Part shown: one piece after another, positions 1 through 8,442 of the stretch
Position numbering within the stretch: the stretch's first letter is position 1
How the letters are laid out: each line of letters begins with the position of its first letter
Assembly: GCA_024711345.1 (NCBI GenBank)
Contig: JANJTA010000014.1
Coordinates: 1-64,000, forward strand
Source: Rhodanobacter sp.
GTDB taxonomy: Bacteria > Pseudomonadota > Gammaproteobacteria > Xanthomonadales > Rhodanobacteraceae
Length of the DNA: 64,000 bases
Reading direction: 5' to 3'
The notes under the pieces: model-generated
Seen by the model: the letters and a program-made list of their open reading frames with translations, nothing else
Told to the model about the DNA's origin: nothing
Database searches by the model: none
Translations under genes and position numbers: made by a program

Positions 1-36
1 CAGCACAAGACGTCCACACAATTCACCTGCGCACAC

Positions 37-73
37 TGTCAAAGATCTTCTTCAGCCAACCACCGTTTCGGTG
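37..73 (-). promoter_or_regulatory. rrn leader boxB-boxA antitermination site
   Basis: Read leftwards, a small hairpin CACCG-AAA-CGGTG (61-73, boxB-like) is followed by GATCTTTGACA (37-47), close to the boxA consensus of proteobacterial rRNA leaders (TGCTCTTTAACA). After it comes GTGTGCGCAGGTGAATTG, a type of sequence I recognise from the 5' leaders of 16S rRNA in xanthomonads. This site would load the Nus antitermination complex on the rRNA transcript. The rRNA gene is outside the window, so the assignment rests on the leader alone. Confidence 0.7.
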
Positions 74-102
74 ATCGCCCCGGAACCTTTCGTCCCGGGT
101 GA

Positions 103-137
103 GCCGCCCATTCTACATCGCTTTTCGCGACCGTCAA
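103..137 (-). promoter_or_regulatory. rRNA operon promoter (leftward)
   Basis: On the minus strand a TTGACG -35 hexamer (132-137) and a TAGAAT -10 hexamer (110-115) are separated by 16 bp and followed by a GC-rich discriminator (GGGCGGC), as in stringently controlled rRNA promoters. The sequence just upstream (about 140-160) is A/T-rich for this genome and could act as an UP element. The boxB/boxA leader that follows supports an rrn promoter. A second -10-like TATGAT on the same strand near 215-220 might be a further upstream promoter. The 16S gene itself would lie left of the window. Confidence 0.75.
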
Positions 138-332
138 CACCCGCAGCCAAGAAGTTTTTCAGCGTGAAGTGTCGCGGAGACCTTCGCGAAAGGGCGCCTC
201 GTCGAAGGGGCGAGAATCATAGCGCCGAGCCGTGCGCCTGGGAAGGGGGCGCAAGCATTTTTCTCGGGAAACAGTGCTCGGCCGCAGCGCTACACTGCCG
301 GTCACGCCTTTCGCCCGCAACGAGCAGCTGCA

Positions 333-785
333 ATGAGACGATGGCTTGCCCCGATGCTTTTTCTGCTGGCCAGCTGCTCCGGCCCTGTTCCCGCGCCATC
401 CAGGGCAGCGGCGGTCGAGCTGCATGGGCAGCGTTTTTCAGTGGAGCTCGCCACCGACGACGCCAGCCGCCAGCGCGGCCTGATGATGCGCACTGCGCTG
501 GCGCCCGACCACGGCATGTTGTTCGTGTTTCCCCATACCGGATCGCAGGCGTTCTGGATGAAGAACACGCTGATCCCGCTCGACATCCTGTACTTCGATG
601 CGGAGCGCCGGCTGGTCTCGATGCAGCTGGATGTGCCGCCGTGCAGGGCCGATCCCTGCCCGACCTATCCCAGCGACGCGCCGGCGATCTACGTGCTGGA
701 GCTGTCTGCCGGCACGGCGCGGCGCATCGGCGCGACAGCGGGCGACGTACTGAAGATCGAGGGCGATGTCGGCCCGGTACGCTGA
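333..785 (+). CDS. DUF192 family lipoprotein
   Basis: A 150-residue DUF192 protein. It begins with a lipoprotein signal peptide with lipobox LASC, so Cys15 would be lipidated and the protein anchored in the envelope. The family's conserved elements are present: RGLM at 48-51 and WMKNT at 75-79, followed by a hydrophobic strand. Two extra cysteines (104 and 109) lie in the C-terminal half. The family is a small beta-barrel of unknown biochemical function, common as a single-gene unit in proteobacteria. A TACACT -10-like element lies about 40 bp upstream (291-296). The 3' end overlaps a short opposing reading frame (689-895). Family assignment is firm; the role is unknown. Confidence 0.9.
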   Translation: MRRWLAPMLFLLASCSGPVPAPSRAAAVELHGQRFSVELATDDASRQRGLMMRTALAPDHGMLFVFPHTGSQAFWMKNTLIPLDILYFDAERRLVSMQLDVPPCRADPCPTYPSDAPAIYVLELSAGTARRIGATAGDVLKIEGDVGPVR

Positions 786-895
786 ACAAGCGCACCGGGC
801 ACACCGAGCATGCCGACGCGATAGGGGATCAATTCCTCGGGACGCAGGTTTTCCAGCACGTCCCAGTCGTCTTCGAACGGAATGAACTGTCGCAT
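689..895 (-). CDS. small hypothetical acidic protein (68 aa)
   Basis: A short frame whose N-terminus (MRQFIPFEDDWDVLEN, then LRPEELIPYR) is acidic and aromatic and looks like a genuine conserved small protein rather than noise. Its ATG is preceded by a good ribosome site, AGGAG seven bases upstream. The last roughly 30 codons run antisense through the 3' end of the DUF192 gene and look like low-information sequence (Ser/Pro/Ala-rich). It sits just upstream of the rubredoxin gene on the opposite flank. I cannot assign a function. The overlap makes the C-terminus doubtful; a frameshift or an earlier real end is possible. Confidence 0.5.
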   Translation of the reverse strand: MRQFIPFEDDWDVLENLRPEELIPYRVGMLGVPGALVQRTGPTSPSIFSTSPAVAPMRRAVPADSSST

Positions 896-1004
896 GGGAT
901 GCTCCTGAATACGGCGCGCCGCTTGACCGGCGCAGGAACATCAAAGCAGCCGGCCCGGGCAATGCACTGACGGGATCGGGCCGTTTGCGGGCAGAAACCG
1001 GCGT

Positions 1005-1199
1005 TCAGTCGATCTCGATCATTTCGAAATCGTCCTTGGTCGTACCGCAATCCGGGCAAGTCCAGGTATCAGGCACGTCCTCCCAGCGCGTACCGGCGGG
1101 AATGCCTTCCTCGGGCACACCCGCAGCTTCGTCGTAGATATAGCCGCAGACGACGCACATCCATTTGCGCAAGGCGGTTTCGGTGGAGCTCTGACTCAT
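1005..1199 (-). CDS. rubredoxin
   Basis: A 64-residue rubredoxin: a small cytoplasmic electron carrier with one iron held by four cysteines. Both CxxC pairs are visible (MCVVCGY near 14-20 and TCPDCG near 47-52), with the typical aromatic core (YIYDEAAG, TRWEDVPDTW). The start is the ATG at 1199, which gives normal family length; longer in-frame extensions run antisense through thiE and are not coding. It is transcribed divergently from thiE-hemL, an arrangement that recurs in xanthomonads and pseudomonads. Partners are unknown here; related rubredoxins serve alkane hydroxylases or oxidative-stress reductases. Confidence 0.95.
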   Translation of the reverse strand: MSQSSTETALRKWMCVVCGYIYDEAAGVPEEGIPAGTRWEDVPDTWTCPDCGTTKDDFEMIEID

Positions 1200-1221
1200 G
1201 ATCGGTTCTTCGGATCGCCTG

Positions 1222-1238
1222 GAGAATGGAGCATTCTC
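1222..1238. repeat. perfect inverted repeat in rubredoxin/thiE divergent region
   Basis: GAGAATG-gag-CATTCTC: a 7-bp perfect inverted repeat with a 3-bp spacer, about midway between the divergent rubredoxin and thiE starts. It precedes a GACAAT -10-like element (1250-1255) on the plus strand. It could be an operator for a dimeric regulator, but no regulator is identified. Confidence 0.35.
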
Positions 1239-1313
1239 GCAACTCGCCCGACAATGCGAAAGCGCGATGATGCGACTGCCGTCCCCACCAACTTGCGAGG
1301 CGCTGATTTGAAG

Positions 1314-1952
1314 ATGCCGACACTTCCATCCGGCCGCGGCCTGTACGCCATCACCGACGGGCCACGCGCCGACCTGCTCGACGCGGTGGCGCAGGCGCTG
1401 GCCGGCGGTGCGCGGCTGCTGCAATACCGCGACCTGAGCCATGACGCGGCACGGCGGCACAGCGAAGCGACCGCACTGGTACAGCTGTGCCGCACCCATC
1501 ACGTACCGTTGATCATCGACCACGACATCGCACTGGCCCGGGCCGTCGGTGCCGATGGCGTGCATCTGGGCCGGGACGATGACGATCCCGCCGCCGTGCG
1601 TGCCGTGCTGGGCGAGCAGGCGATCGTCGGTGTGTCGTGCTACGGCTCGTTGCCGCGCGCGCAGGCTGCCGCCCGCGCCGGCGCCAGCTACGTGTCGTTC
1701 GGCGCGTTCTTTCCTTCGCCGACCAAGCCGCTGGCGGCGCGCGTTCCGCTCGACCTGCTGAGGCAAAGCGCCGCGCTGGGCGTGCCGCGGGTGGCGATCG
1801 GCGGCATCACGCCGGACAATGGCGCGGCGCTGGTCGAAGCCAGCACCGATTATCTGGCGGCCGTCAGCGCCGTGTTCGCCGCCCCCGACGTGCGCGCCGC
1901 CGCGCAGCGCTTCGCCGCCCTGTACCCCTCCGATCGAGAATCCGCCCGATGA
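1314..1952 (+). CDS. thiE: thiamine-phosphate synthase ThiE
   Basis: ThiE joins hydroxymethylpyrimidine diphosphate and thiazole phosphate to give thiamine monophosphate. Recognisable TIM-barrel landmarks in order: GLYAITDG at the N-terminus, [15 protein letters not shown], the GVSCYG segment, [14 protein letters not shown] and the phosphate-binding [10 protein letters not shown] chose the ATG at 1314 (212 residues, the usual family length) over an ATG 60 bases upstream that only adds a poorly conserved extension; neither has a strong ribosome site. The stop codon overlaps the hemL start (ATGA), so the two are translationally coupled. No TPP riboswitch is visible upstream. Confidence 0.93.
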   Translation: MPTLPSGRGLYAITDGPRADLLDAVAQALAGGARLLQYRDLSHDAARRHSEATALVQLCRTHHVPLIIDHDIALARAVGADGVHLGRDDDDPAAVRAVLGEQAIVGVSCYGSLPRAQAAARAGASYVSFGAFFPSPTKPLAARVPLDLLRQSAALGVPRVAIGGITPDNGAALVEASTDYLAAVSAVFAAPDVRAAAQRFAALYPSDRESAR

Positions 1953-3229
1953 ACAACCACGACCTCTTCCAGCGCGCCCGGCAGCTAATGCCCGGCGGCG
2001 TGAATTCGCCGGTGCGCGCGTTCAAGTCGGTGGGCGGCGAACCGTTCTTCACCGCGCGCGCCGACGGCGCCTGCCTGTGGGACGTGGAGGGCACGCGCTA
2101 CATCGACTACGTCGGCTCGTGGGGGCCGATGATCGTCGGCCACAACCACCCCGCCGTGCGCGAGGCGGTCGAGCGCGCGGTGAAGGACGGCCTGTCGTTC
2201 GGCACGCCCTGTCCGGCCGAAGTGACGATGGCCGAGACCATCACCCGGCTGATCCCGTCGGTCGAGATGGTGCGCATGGTGAACTCCGGCACCGAGGCCA
2301 CCATGTCGGCGATCCGCCTCGCCCGCGGTGCCACCGGGCGCAGCAGGATCGTGAAATTCGAGGGCTGCTACCACGGCCACGGCGACAGCTTCCTGGTCAA
2401 GGCCGGCTCCGGCGCGCTGACCTTCGGCGTGCCGACCTCGCCCGGCGTGCCGAAGGCGAATGCCGATCTCACGCTCACCCTGCCGTACAACGACCTCGCC
2501 GCGGCGCAGGCGCTGTTCGCCGAACAGGGCAGCGAGATCGCCGGCCTGATCATCGAGCCGGTCGCCGGCAACATGAACTGCATCCCGCCGGTTGATGGTT
2601 ACCTGCAGGGCCTGCGCGAACTGTGCACGCACCACGGCGCACTGCTGATCTTCGACGAGGTGATGACCGGCTTCCGCGTGGCGCTGGGCGGCGCACAGGC
2701 GCACTACGGCGTGACGCCGGACCTCACCACGTTCGGCAAGATCATCGGCGGCGGCATGCCGGTCGGCGCCTACGGCGGCCGCCGCGAGCTGATGGAGCAG
2801 ATCGCGCCGAGCGGGCCGATCTACCAGGCCGGTACGCTCAGCGGCAATCCGGTGGCGATGGCGGCGGGGCTGGCGATGCTGGAGCTGATCCAGGCACCCG
2901 GCTTCCACGACCGGCTGGCCGCGCGCACCCGCCTGCTCTGCGATGGCCTGCAATCGGTGGCCGACGGCGCCGGCGTGCCGTTCAGCACCAACTGCGTGGG
3001 TGGCATGTTCGGCCTGTTCTTCAGCGCCGGCAAAGTGCGCAGCTACGCCCAGGCCACGGCGGCCGACACCGCGCTGTTCAACCGCTTCTTCCACGGCATG
3101 CTGAAGCGCGGTGTGTACCTGGCGCCCAGCGCGTTCGAGGCGGGCTTCCTGTCCAGCGCGCATTCCGACCAGGACATCGCCGACACGCTGCAGGCCGCGC
3201 GCGAGGCGCTGGCCGAGGCGCGCAGCTGA
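1949..3229 (+). CDS. hemL: glutamate-1-semialdehyde 2,1-aminomutase
   Basis: HemL converts glutamate-1-semialdehyde to 5-aminolevulinate, the last step of the C5 route to tetrapyrroles. The 426-residue protein has the fold-type I PLP features: the N-terminal [11 protein letters not shown] signature, the substrate-gating NSGTEA segment, the [11 protein letters not shown] cofactor-binding aspartate, and the Schiff-base lysine in [12 protein letters not shown] (about K264). The [12 protein letters not shown] motif follows near the C-terminal third. The start ATG overlaps the thiE stop (ATGA), so it is the second gene of a thiE-hemL operon. Identity is very secure. Confidence 0.97.
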   Translation: MNNHDLFQRARQLMPGGVNSPVRAFKSVGGEPFFTARADGACLWDVEGTRYIDYVGSWGPMIVGHNHPAVREAVERAVKDGLSFGTPCPAEVTMAETITRLIPSVEMVRMVNSGTEATMSAIRLARGATGRSRIVKFEGCYHGHGDSFLVKAGSGALTFGVPTSPGVPKANADLTLTLPYNDLAAAQALFAEQGSEIAGLIIEPVAGNMNCIPPVDGYLQGLRELCTHHGALLIFDEVMTGFRVALGGAQAHYGVTPDLTTFGKIIGGGMPVGAYGGRRELMEQIAPSGPIYQAGTLSGNPVAMAAGLAMLELIQAPGFHDRLAARTRLLCDGLQSVADGAGVPFSTNCVGGMFGLFFSAGKVRSYAQATAADTALFNRFFHGMLKRGVYLAPSAFEAGFLSSAHSDQDIADTLQAAREALAEARS

Positions 3230-3230
3230 C

Positions 3231-3650
3231 TCACCAGCTGCCGGTATTCGGCATCGACGCCCACGGCTCGCGCGGCGGCAGGTGGCCTTCCTGCAGCAGT
3301 TCGACCGAGATCAGGTCGGGCGAGCGCACGAACGCCATGTGGCCGTCGCGCGGCGGGCGGTAAATGGTGTAGCCCATGTCCATCAGGCGCTGGCAGGTGG
3401 CGTAGACGTCCTCCACGCGGAACGCCAGGTGGCCGAAGTTGCGTGCGCTGCCGTAGTCCTCGGTCGAACCCCAGTTCCAGGTCAGCTCGACCTCGGCCTC
3501 GGGGCTGTCCGGTGCGGCGAGGAACACCAGGGTGAACTTGCCCTGGGCATTTTCCATGCGGCGCACCTCGCGCAGGCCCAGGCCCTCGCAGTAGAAACGC
3601 AGCGAGGCGTCGAGGTCGCGCACGCGCACCATGCTGTGCAGGTATTTCAT
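3231..3650 (-). CDS. gloA: lactoylglutathione lyase (glyoxalase I)
   Basis: A 139-residue vicinal-oxygen-chelate enzyme that isomerises the methylglyoxal-glutathione hemithioacetal to S-lactoylglutathione. The four metal ligands of GloA can be placed at H5, E55, H74 and E117, with the characteristic VELTWNWG and SVELLQEG stretches. The length is that of Ni/Co-type bacterial glyoxalase I rather than the longer Zn type. It ends one base after hemL, tail to tail, and is followed upstream by nothing in the same operon (the aminotransferase stop is 24 bp away from its start). Confidence 0.93.
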   Translation of the reverse strand: MKYLHSMVRVRDLDASLRFYCEGLGLREVRRMENAQGKFTLVFLAAPDSPEAEVELTWNWGSTEDYGSARNFGHLAFRVEDVYATCQRLMDMGYTIYRPPRDGHMAFVRSPDLISVELLQEGHLPPREPWASMPNTGSW

Positions 3651-3674
3651 CGGAACACTCCTGAGCGGCCGGCC

Positions 3675-4931
3675 TCAGCCTGCCGCAAAATCGCTCAACG
3701 CCGCGTGCAGGCGCTCGAGGCCATCGGCGAGTTCCTCGTCGGTGATGGTCAGCGGCGGCACGAAACGCAGCACGTCGGCACCGGCCTGCAACAGCAGCAG
3801 CCCGCGTGCGGCGGCGTGATCGAGGATCGCACCGGCGTGGCCCCGGTGCGCCTCGGCCAGTGCCGCGCCGATCATCAGGCCGCGGCCGCGCACCTCGTCG
3901 AACAGCTTCAGCTCGGCGTTGATGCGAGCCAGCCCCTCACGCAGGTCATGCGCCTGGCGCTCCACGTTCATCAGCACCGCCGGCGAGGCCAGCTTGCGCA
4001 GCGCCACACGCGCCACTGCGGCGGCCATCGGGTTGCCGCCGAAGGTGGTGCCGTGAGCGCCGTACTGCATCACCTCGGCCACCGCCGGCCCGGCCAGCAT
4101 CGCGCCGATCGGGAAACCGCCGCCGAGCGCCTTGGCCAGCGTCACGATATCCGGCCGCACGTGGTCGTGCGCGTGGGCGAACAGCGTGCCGGTGCGGCCC
4201 ATGCCGCATTGGATCTCGTCCAGCACCAGCAGTGCGCCGTGCGCATCGCACAGCTCGCGCACGCGCTTGAGGAAACCCGGCGCGGCCGGCACCACGCCGC
4301 CCTCGCCCTGCACCGGCTCCAGCATCACCGCGGCGATGTCGCCGGCGGCAAACGCTGCTTCCAGCGCCGCCGCATCGTTGAAGTCGAGGTAGCGGAAACC
4401 TGCCGGCAGCGGCTCGTAGCCCTGCTGGTATTTCGGCTGCGCCGTGGCGGTGACGGTGGCCAGGGTGCGGCCATGGAACGAGCCCCTGAAGGTGACGATG
4501 ACGCGCCGCTCCGGCGCGCGGCCGTGCGCGGCCGCCCACTTGCGCACCAGCTTGATCGCCGCCTCATTCGCCTCGGCGCCGGAGTTGCACAGGAACACAC
4601 GCTCGGCGAACCCGCTCGCGCGCACCAGCTCCTCGGCCAGGCGCAGCGGTGGCTCGGTGTAGAACACGTTGCTGCTGTGCCACAGCTTGTGCGCCTGCGC
4701 GGTCAGCGCGGCGAGCAGGTCGGGATCCTGGTGGCCCAGCGCGTTCACCGCGATGCCGGCGCCGAAATCCACGTAGTCGCGCCCCTCGTTGTCCCACACC
4801 CGCGCGCCCTTGCCGTGGTCGAGCACCAGCTCGCGCGGCTTGTACACCGGCAGCCAGTAGCGTTTGCCGAGTTCGATCAGAGCGGAAGGTTGTTCGTGCA
4901 CGGTGATTCTCGCGGTGGCGGCGCGGGCCAT
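3675..4931 (-). CDS. argD: acetylornithine/succinyldiaminopimelate-type aminotransferase
   Basis: A 418-residue class-III PLP aminotransferase of the ArgD/AstC type, which interconverts N-acetylornithine and N-acetylglutamate semialdehyde (and often the succinyl analogues). Visible motifs: the NSGAEANEAAIKLVRKW cofactor loop, the LVLDEIQCGMGRTG segment with the cofactor-binding Asp, the active lysine in TLAKALGGGFPIG (about K267), and GTTFGGNPMAAA. The ATG at 4931 is chosen because a TACGAT -10-like element lies 30 bp upstream (4961-4966); the frame stays open beyond it without conservation. The precise acyl-group preference cannot be told from sequence. Confidence 0.88.
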   Translation of the reverse strand: MARAATARITVHEQPSALIELGKRYWLPVYKPRELVLDHGKGARVWDNEGRDYVDFGAGIAVNALGHQDPDLLAALTAQAHKLWHSSNVFYTEPPLRLAEELVRASGFAERVFLCNSGAEANEAAIKLVRKWAAAHGRAPERRVIVTFRGSFHGRTLATVTATAQPKYQQGYEPLPAGFRYLDFNDAAALEAAFAAGDIAAVMLEPVQGEGGVVPAAPGFLKRVRELCDAHGALLVLDEIQCGMGRTGTLFAHAHDHVRPDIVTLAKALGGGFPIGAMLAGPAVAEVMQYGAHGTTFGGNPMAAAVARVALRKLASPAVLMNVERQAHDLREGLARINAELKLFDEVRGRGLMIGAALAEAHRGHAGAILDHAAARGLLLLQAGADVLRFVPPLTITDEELADGLERLHAALSDFAAG

Positions 4932-5242
4932 GGGATGGATGCGGATGATGCGTGGCGCGCATCGTAGAGCGGCACCGTGACCGCACACAATCTCGCCTGC
5001 TGCGGTAACGCCGGCTGACGGACCGTATCGCCCACATTGCCGCCCATCGCAATGCAGTCGTGGCGCACGTCGCCCCCGGACGCAGCCGCTCGACGCGGAT
5101 GGCGTTGCATGCGCGACGACACGGCAGCGCATGCGCGGGAAGTCAGCGGTGCGATCTGTCTTCCCATGGCTTTGCTTGCGGGGGCGCTGCCGGCGGGCAA
5201 GCGCGGGCCGCCGAGGTGGGCTTCGGCGGCGCGCAAGATTCG
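4932..5242. other. intergenic, no gene seen
   Basis: This 311-bp gap separates the aminotransferase start from the end of the sigma-54 activator gene. Apart from the TACGAT element near 4961-4966 I see no convincing terminator, RNA or small coding frame; the open frames here lack ribosome sites and recognisable composition. Confidence 0.5.
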
Positions 5243-6655
5243 CTACACGTTCTGCGTCGCCGTCCCGTTCAGGCCTGCCGCGGGTCGTTCCGCACGAAAG
5301 GGAAAGCCGTTGCCCCGCGGGCCCCCCAGCTCCAGCTGGTGCTTCTTGCACAGGCGATACACGGTGACTCGCGACACCTTGAGTCGTCGCGCGCATTCGC
5401 TGATGTTGTAGTGGCTTTCGCGCAGGCAGTTCAGCACCGCCTCGCGCTCGGCCGAGACACGCGTCAGGCCGAGGCTGGAGCGGGCGGGAACGACGGGGTG
5501 CGCATCCTGCAGGTCGAGGTCGGCCGCACTGATCAACGCGTCTTCGGCCACGACCGCGGCACGTTGCACGCGGTTGAGCAGCTCGCGTACGTTGCCGGGC
5601 CAGCTGAACTCGCGCATGGCCTGCCGCGCGCTGCTGCTGAACGTGCGCGCGCGGCCGGGATGGCGGAGACGGAACGCATCCAGGAAATGCTGCGCGAGCA
5701 ACTCGACATCGCCACCGCGTTCACGCAGCGCGGGCATGCGCAGGCGCAGCACGTTGAGCCGGTAATACAGATCCTCGCGGAAGCTGCCTCGCGCCACCGC
5801 CGATTCCAGATCCACATGCGTGGCGGCCAGCACGCGCACGTCCAGCTTGATCGGCTGGCTCGAGCCCACGCGCTCCAGCGTGCCCTCCTGCAGCAGGCGC
5901 AGCAGGCTGGTCTGGGCGTCGGGCGGCAAGTCGCCGACCTCGTCGAGGAATACCGTGCCCCCGGCGGCGGCCTCGAAATGCCCGATGCGCCGCACGTTGG
6001 CGCCGGTAAAGGCGCCACGCTCGTGGCCGAACAGCTCGGACTGCACCAGATTCGGCGGCAACGCACCACAGTTGATGGCGACGAACGGCCGATCGCCGCG
6101 CGTCGACAGCCCATGCAGCGCGCGCGCTGCAACCTCCTTGCCGCTGCCGGTCTCGCCGGTGATCAGCACCGGCAAGTCCACCGGCGCGTATTTGCGCAGG
6201 CTAGCCACCGTGGAGCACATCACCGGGCTGTGCGCACCCACGATGCCGGGGATATCCGTCTGTTCCGCGGCAGGCGTCCAGCCTTTGCCGAACTTCATCA
6301 AGGTATCGGTGAGGCGCTGCATGTCGACCGGTGCCGTGAAGAAGCCCCCGCTGGTCCGCAGGATGCCTTCCACCCCTGGCGTGTCTGCGGCGACATCCTG
6401 GGGCACCAGGGCAAACCACGGCACCCATGGGTGGTTGACCATCAGCTGACCTATCGCCTGCACCGTGTCCGCATTGCTGCAACGCAAGTCGGCCACTGCC
6501 ACCACGATATCGTCGCGCCGCATGCCCACGCCGCCCTGCAACCGCGCATCGCCGACCCTGATACGCCAGCCCGCCCGCGCAAGGCAGGCGCATTCCTCAT
6601 CCGTCGGCTGGCCAAACCAGACCACGCAACGTCTGGATATCCGATCGTCCGTCAT
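5243..6655 (-). CDS. VpsR-like sigma-54-dependent transcriptional activator
   Basis: A 470-residue enhancer-binding protein. The N-terminal ~130 residues look like a degenerate receiver domain: an aspartate sits in the phospho-acceptor strand (DIVVAVADLR) but the acidic pair of true receivers is missing, as in VpsR. The AAA+ module follows, with Walker A GETGSGKE, the sigma-54 contact loop GAFTGA, and Walker B VFLDEVGDLP. A Fis-type helix-turn-helix (ISECARRLKVSRVTVYRL) is at the C-terminus. No histidine kinase is adjacent. The ATG at 6655 is preceded by a GGGGG ribosome site. VpsR-type regulators commonly control exopolysaccharide genes, in some cases through cyclic di-GMP; targets here are not indicated by the neighbours. 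Confidence 0.88.
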   Translation of the reverse strand: MTDDRISRRCVVWFGQPTDEECACLARAGWRIRVGDARLQGGVGMRRDDIVVAVADLRCSNADTVQAIGQLMVNHPWVPWFALVPQDVAADTPGVEGILRTSGGFFTAPVDMQRLTDTLMKFGKGWTPAAEQTDIPGIVGAHSPVMCSTVASLRKYAPVDLPVLITGETGSGKEVAARALHGLSTRGDRPFVAINCGALPPNLVQSELFGHERGAFTGANVRRIGHFEAAAGGTVFLDEVGDLPPDAQTSLLRLLQEGTLERVGSSQPIKLDVRVLAATHVDLESAVARGSFREDLYYRLNVLRLRMPALRERGGDVELLAQHFLDAFRLRHPGRARTFSSSARQAMREFSWPGNVRELLNRVQRAAVVAEDALISAADLDLQDAHPVVPARSSLGLTRVSAEREAVLNCLRESHYNISECARRLKVSRVTVYRLCKKHQLELGGPRGNGFPFRAERPAAGLNGTATQNV

Positions 6656-6923
6656 GGCACTGCCCCCTGTCCCCAAGGCCGCAGTTGCGGTTCGGAATGA
6701 TCGCTTGGGCAGGCGACCGCTTCCGCTGACCCTTGCAGCCGCATCCTGCGCCCCGATTGCTACAAGAATGTGGTGTGCAGCGCGCAATGTACTCCCGGGA
6801 AAACGAGCAGTACGTGAAGAAACAGGACTTTCTGAACGCCCCGCGAGAAAGGCCCGACGACGGCGGACGCAGGCCAACCGCCCCGGTCGGGCGCCGCGCC
6901 CGCTCGCGACGAGCCCCGCCTTG

Positions 6924-7742
6924 TCAGCCCAGGAACAGGTCCGGCAACAAGGAAGCGCCCGGCTTCACGGCATAGCGATCGAAATCGACGACGCCGGCCT
7001 CGCGCAGGATCGCCTCGTCGATCGCGAAATGGCCGGTGTACTCGCGCGCCGGGCGGGTCAGCATGAAGTGGGCGGCGTCGGCCACGATCTCCGGCTTGCG
7101 GCAGTGCTCGGCCTGCACGCCGTCGATCATGCCGATCGCCGCGGTGGCGATCACCGTGCGCGGCCACAGCGCGTTCACCGCGATGCCCAGCGGGGCGAAC
7201 TCCGGACTCATGCCCAGCACGCACAGGCTCATGCCCATCTTGGCGATGGTGTAGGCGGTGTGCGGCGCAAACCATTTCGGGTCGAGACTGGGCGGCGGCG
7301 ACAGCATCAGCACATGCGGATTGGCGGCCTTCTTCAGGTACGGCAGGCAGGCCTGGGTGACCAGGAAGGTGCCGCGCGTGTTGACCTGCTGCATCAGGTC
7401 GAAGCGCTTCATCGGCGTGCCTTCGGTGCCGGCCAGCCAGATCGCGCTGGCATTGTTGACCACGATGTCGATGCCGCCGAAGCGCTCGGCCGCCTGCGCG
7501 GCGGCGGCCACCACCTGGGCCTCGTCGCGGATGTCCACCTGCAGCGCCAGCGCCTTGCCACCGGCCGCCTCGACTGCCGCCGCCGCGGTGTGGATGGTGC
7601 CGGGCAACTTCGGGTTCGGCACGCCGCTTTTGGCCGTGATCACGATGTTGGCGCCGTCGCGCGCGGCGCGCAGCGCGATCGCCAGACCGATGCCGCGCGA
7701 GGCGCCGCTGATGAACAGGGTCTTGTCGGCAAGGTCGGCCAT
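6924..7742 (-). CDS. SDR family NAD(P)-dependent oxidoreductase (HSDL2-like)
   Basis: A 272-residue short-chain dehydrogenase. The nucleotide-binding glycine motif GASRGIGL is at residues ~13-20, the NNAS element follows, and the catalytic tyrosine-lysine pair is in YTIAK. The insert after the first strand (NPKLPGTIHTAAAAVEAAGG) and the LSPPPSLDPKWF stretch resemble the hydroxysteroid-dehydrogenase-like 2 subgroup, which is linked to fatty-acid metabolism. The substrate cannot be inferred. It is upstream of the sigma-54 activator on the same strand, separated by 268 bp with no clear terminator, so a separate unit is likely. Confidence 0.85.
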   Translation of the reverse strand: MADLADKTLFISGASRGIGLAIALRAARDGANIVITAKSGVPNPKLPGTIHTAAAAVEAAGGKALALQVDIRDEAQVVAAAAQAAERFGGIDIVVNNASAIWLAGTEGTPMKRFDLMQQVNTRGTFLVTQACLPYLKKAANPHVLMLSPPPSLDPKWFAPHTAYTIAKMGMSLCVLGMSPEFAPLGIAVNALWPRTVIATAAIGMIDGVQAEHCRKPEIVADAAHFMLTRPAREYTGHFAIDEAILREAGVVDFDRYAVKPGASLLPDLFLG

Positions 7743-7787
7743 GCGCGTCGCTCCGTCGGAAAAGCGCTCAGTGTAGAACCGCCCGGT

Positions 7788-8396
7788 TCACGGCTTCTGG
7801 AAGCGCGGCAGGATGTCGCGCAGTTCGGCCAGGCGTTGTACCGGATCATCCAGTTCGAGCATGCGCTGTTGCTCGCTGGCGTCCAGCGGCAGCAGCTCGG
7901 CCAGCCGGAAGCCCAGCCAGCTGGCGTCGTCGTAGGCGCTGCGCGGCGCTGCGCGCCAGTGCGGCGCCATCGTCTCGATCAAGCGCTCCAGAATGGTCTG
8001 CAGCAGCGCAAACTCGACCGGCACCGGCTGCTCCGGCTCGTCCGCCCAGACCTCCACGTCGCCGCGCAGCAGGCCGTCGGCGCGTGCCCGGCTGCGCACC
8101 ACGCGAAAACGCGCACCGCCCTCGGCGACGATGGTGAGCAGGCCGTCATCGCCGCGGTGGAAATCGCTGATCCGCGCGATGGTGCCGATCGCTGCCGGCA
8201 GCGCGGGCTCACCCACTTCCGTGCCCTCGAGGATCAGGCACACGCCGAAGCCGGTGTCGTGCCGCGTGCACTCGCGCACCAGGTCCAGATAGCGCGGCTC
8301 GAAGATGCGCAGCTGCAGCCGGCTGCCGGGAAACAGCACGGAGGCCAGCGGAAACAGCGGCATCTCGATCAGCGGCGACTGGGATTGGGCAACCAT
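7788..8396 (-). CDS. LON substrate-binding domain protein
   Basis: A 202-residue stand-alone LON N-terminal domain (family PF02190), with the typical opening MPLFPLASVLFPGSRLQLRI and FEPRY. It carries no AAA+ or protease domain, so it is not a Lon protease. Such proteins occur widely in gammaproteobacteria; their role is not established, though peptide or protein binding is assumed from the fold. It is followed 45 bp downstream by the SDR gene and preceded by mpl on the same strand, so co-transcription of mpl with this gene is possible. Confidence 0.85.
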   Translation of the reverse strand: MVAQSQSPLIEMPLFPLASVLFPGSRLQLRIFEPRYLDLVRECTRHDTGFGVCLILEGTEVGEPALPAAIGTIARISDFHRGDDGLLTIVAEGGARFRVVRSRARADGLLRGDVEVWADEPEQPVPVEFALLQTILERLIETMAPHWRAAPRSAYDDASWLGFRLAELLPLDASEQQRMLELDDPVQRLAELRDILPRFQKP

Positions 8397-8442
8397 CCGG
8401 CGAGTGTACCCAGAGCCGGCGCCGCGGTCTGCGGCAGGAAGC

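Noticed and set aside
1200..1313. TPP riboswitch before thiE
   Set aside because: No thi-box core (CUGAGA...) could be found; the leader is too short and the palindrome there is a simple dyad.
1200..1766. Long N-terminal extension of rubredoxin
   Set aside because: It runs antisense through thiE, and the extension has no rubredoxin-like sequence; the ATG at 1199 gives the normal length.
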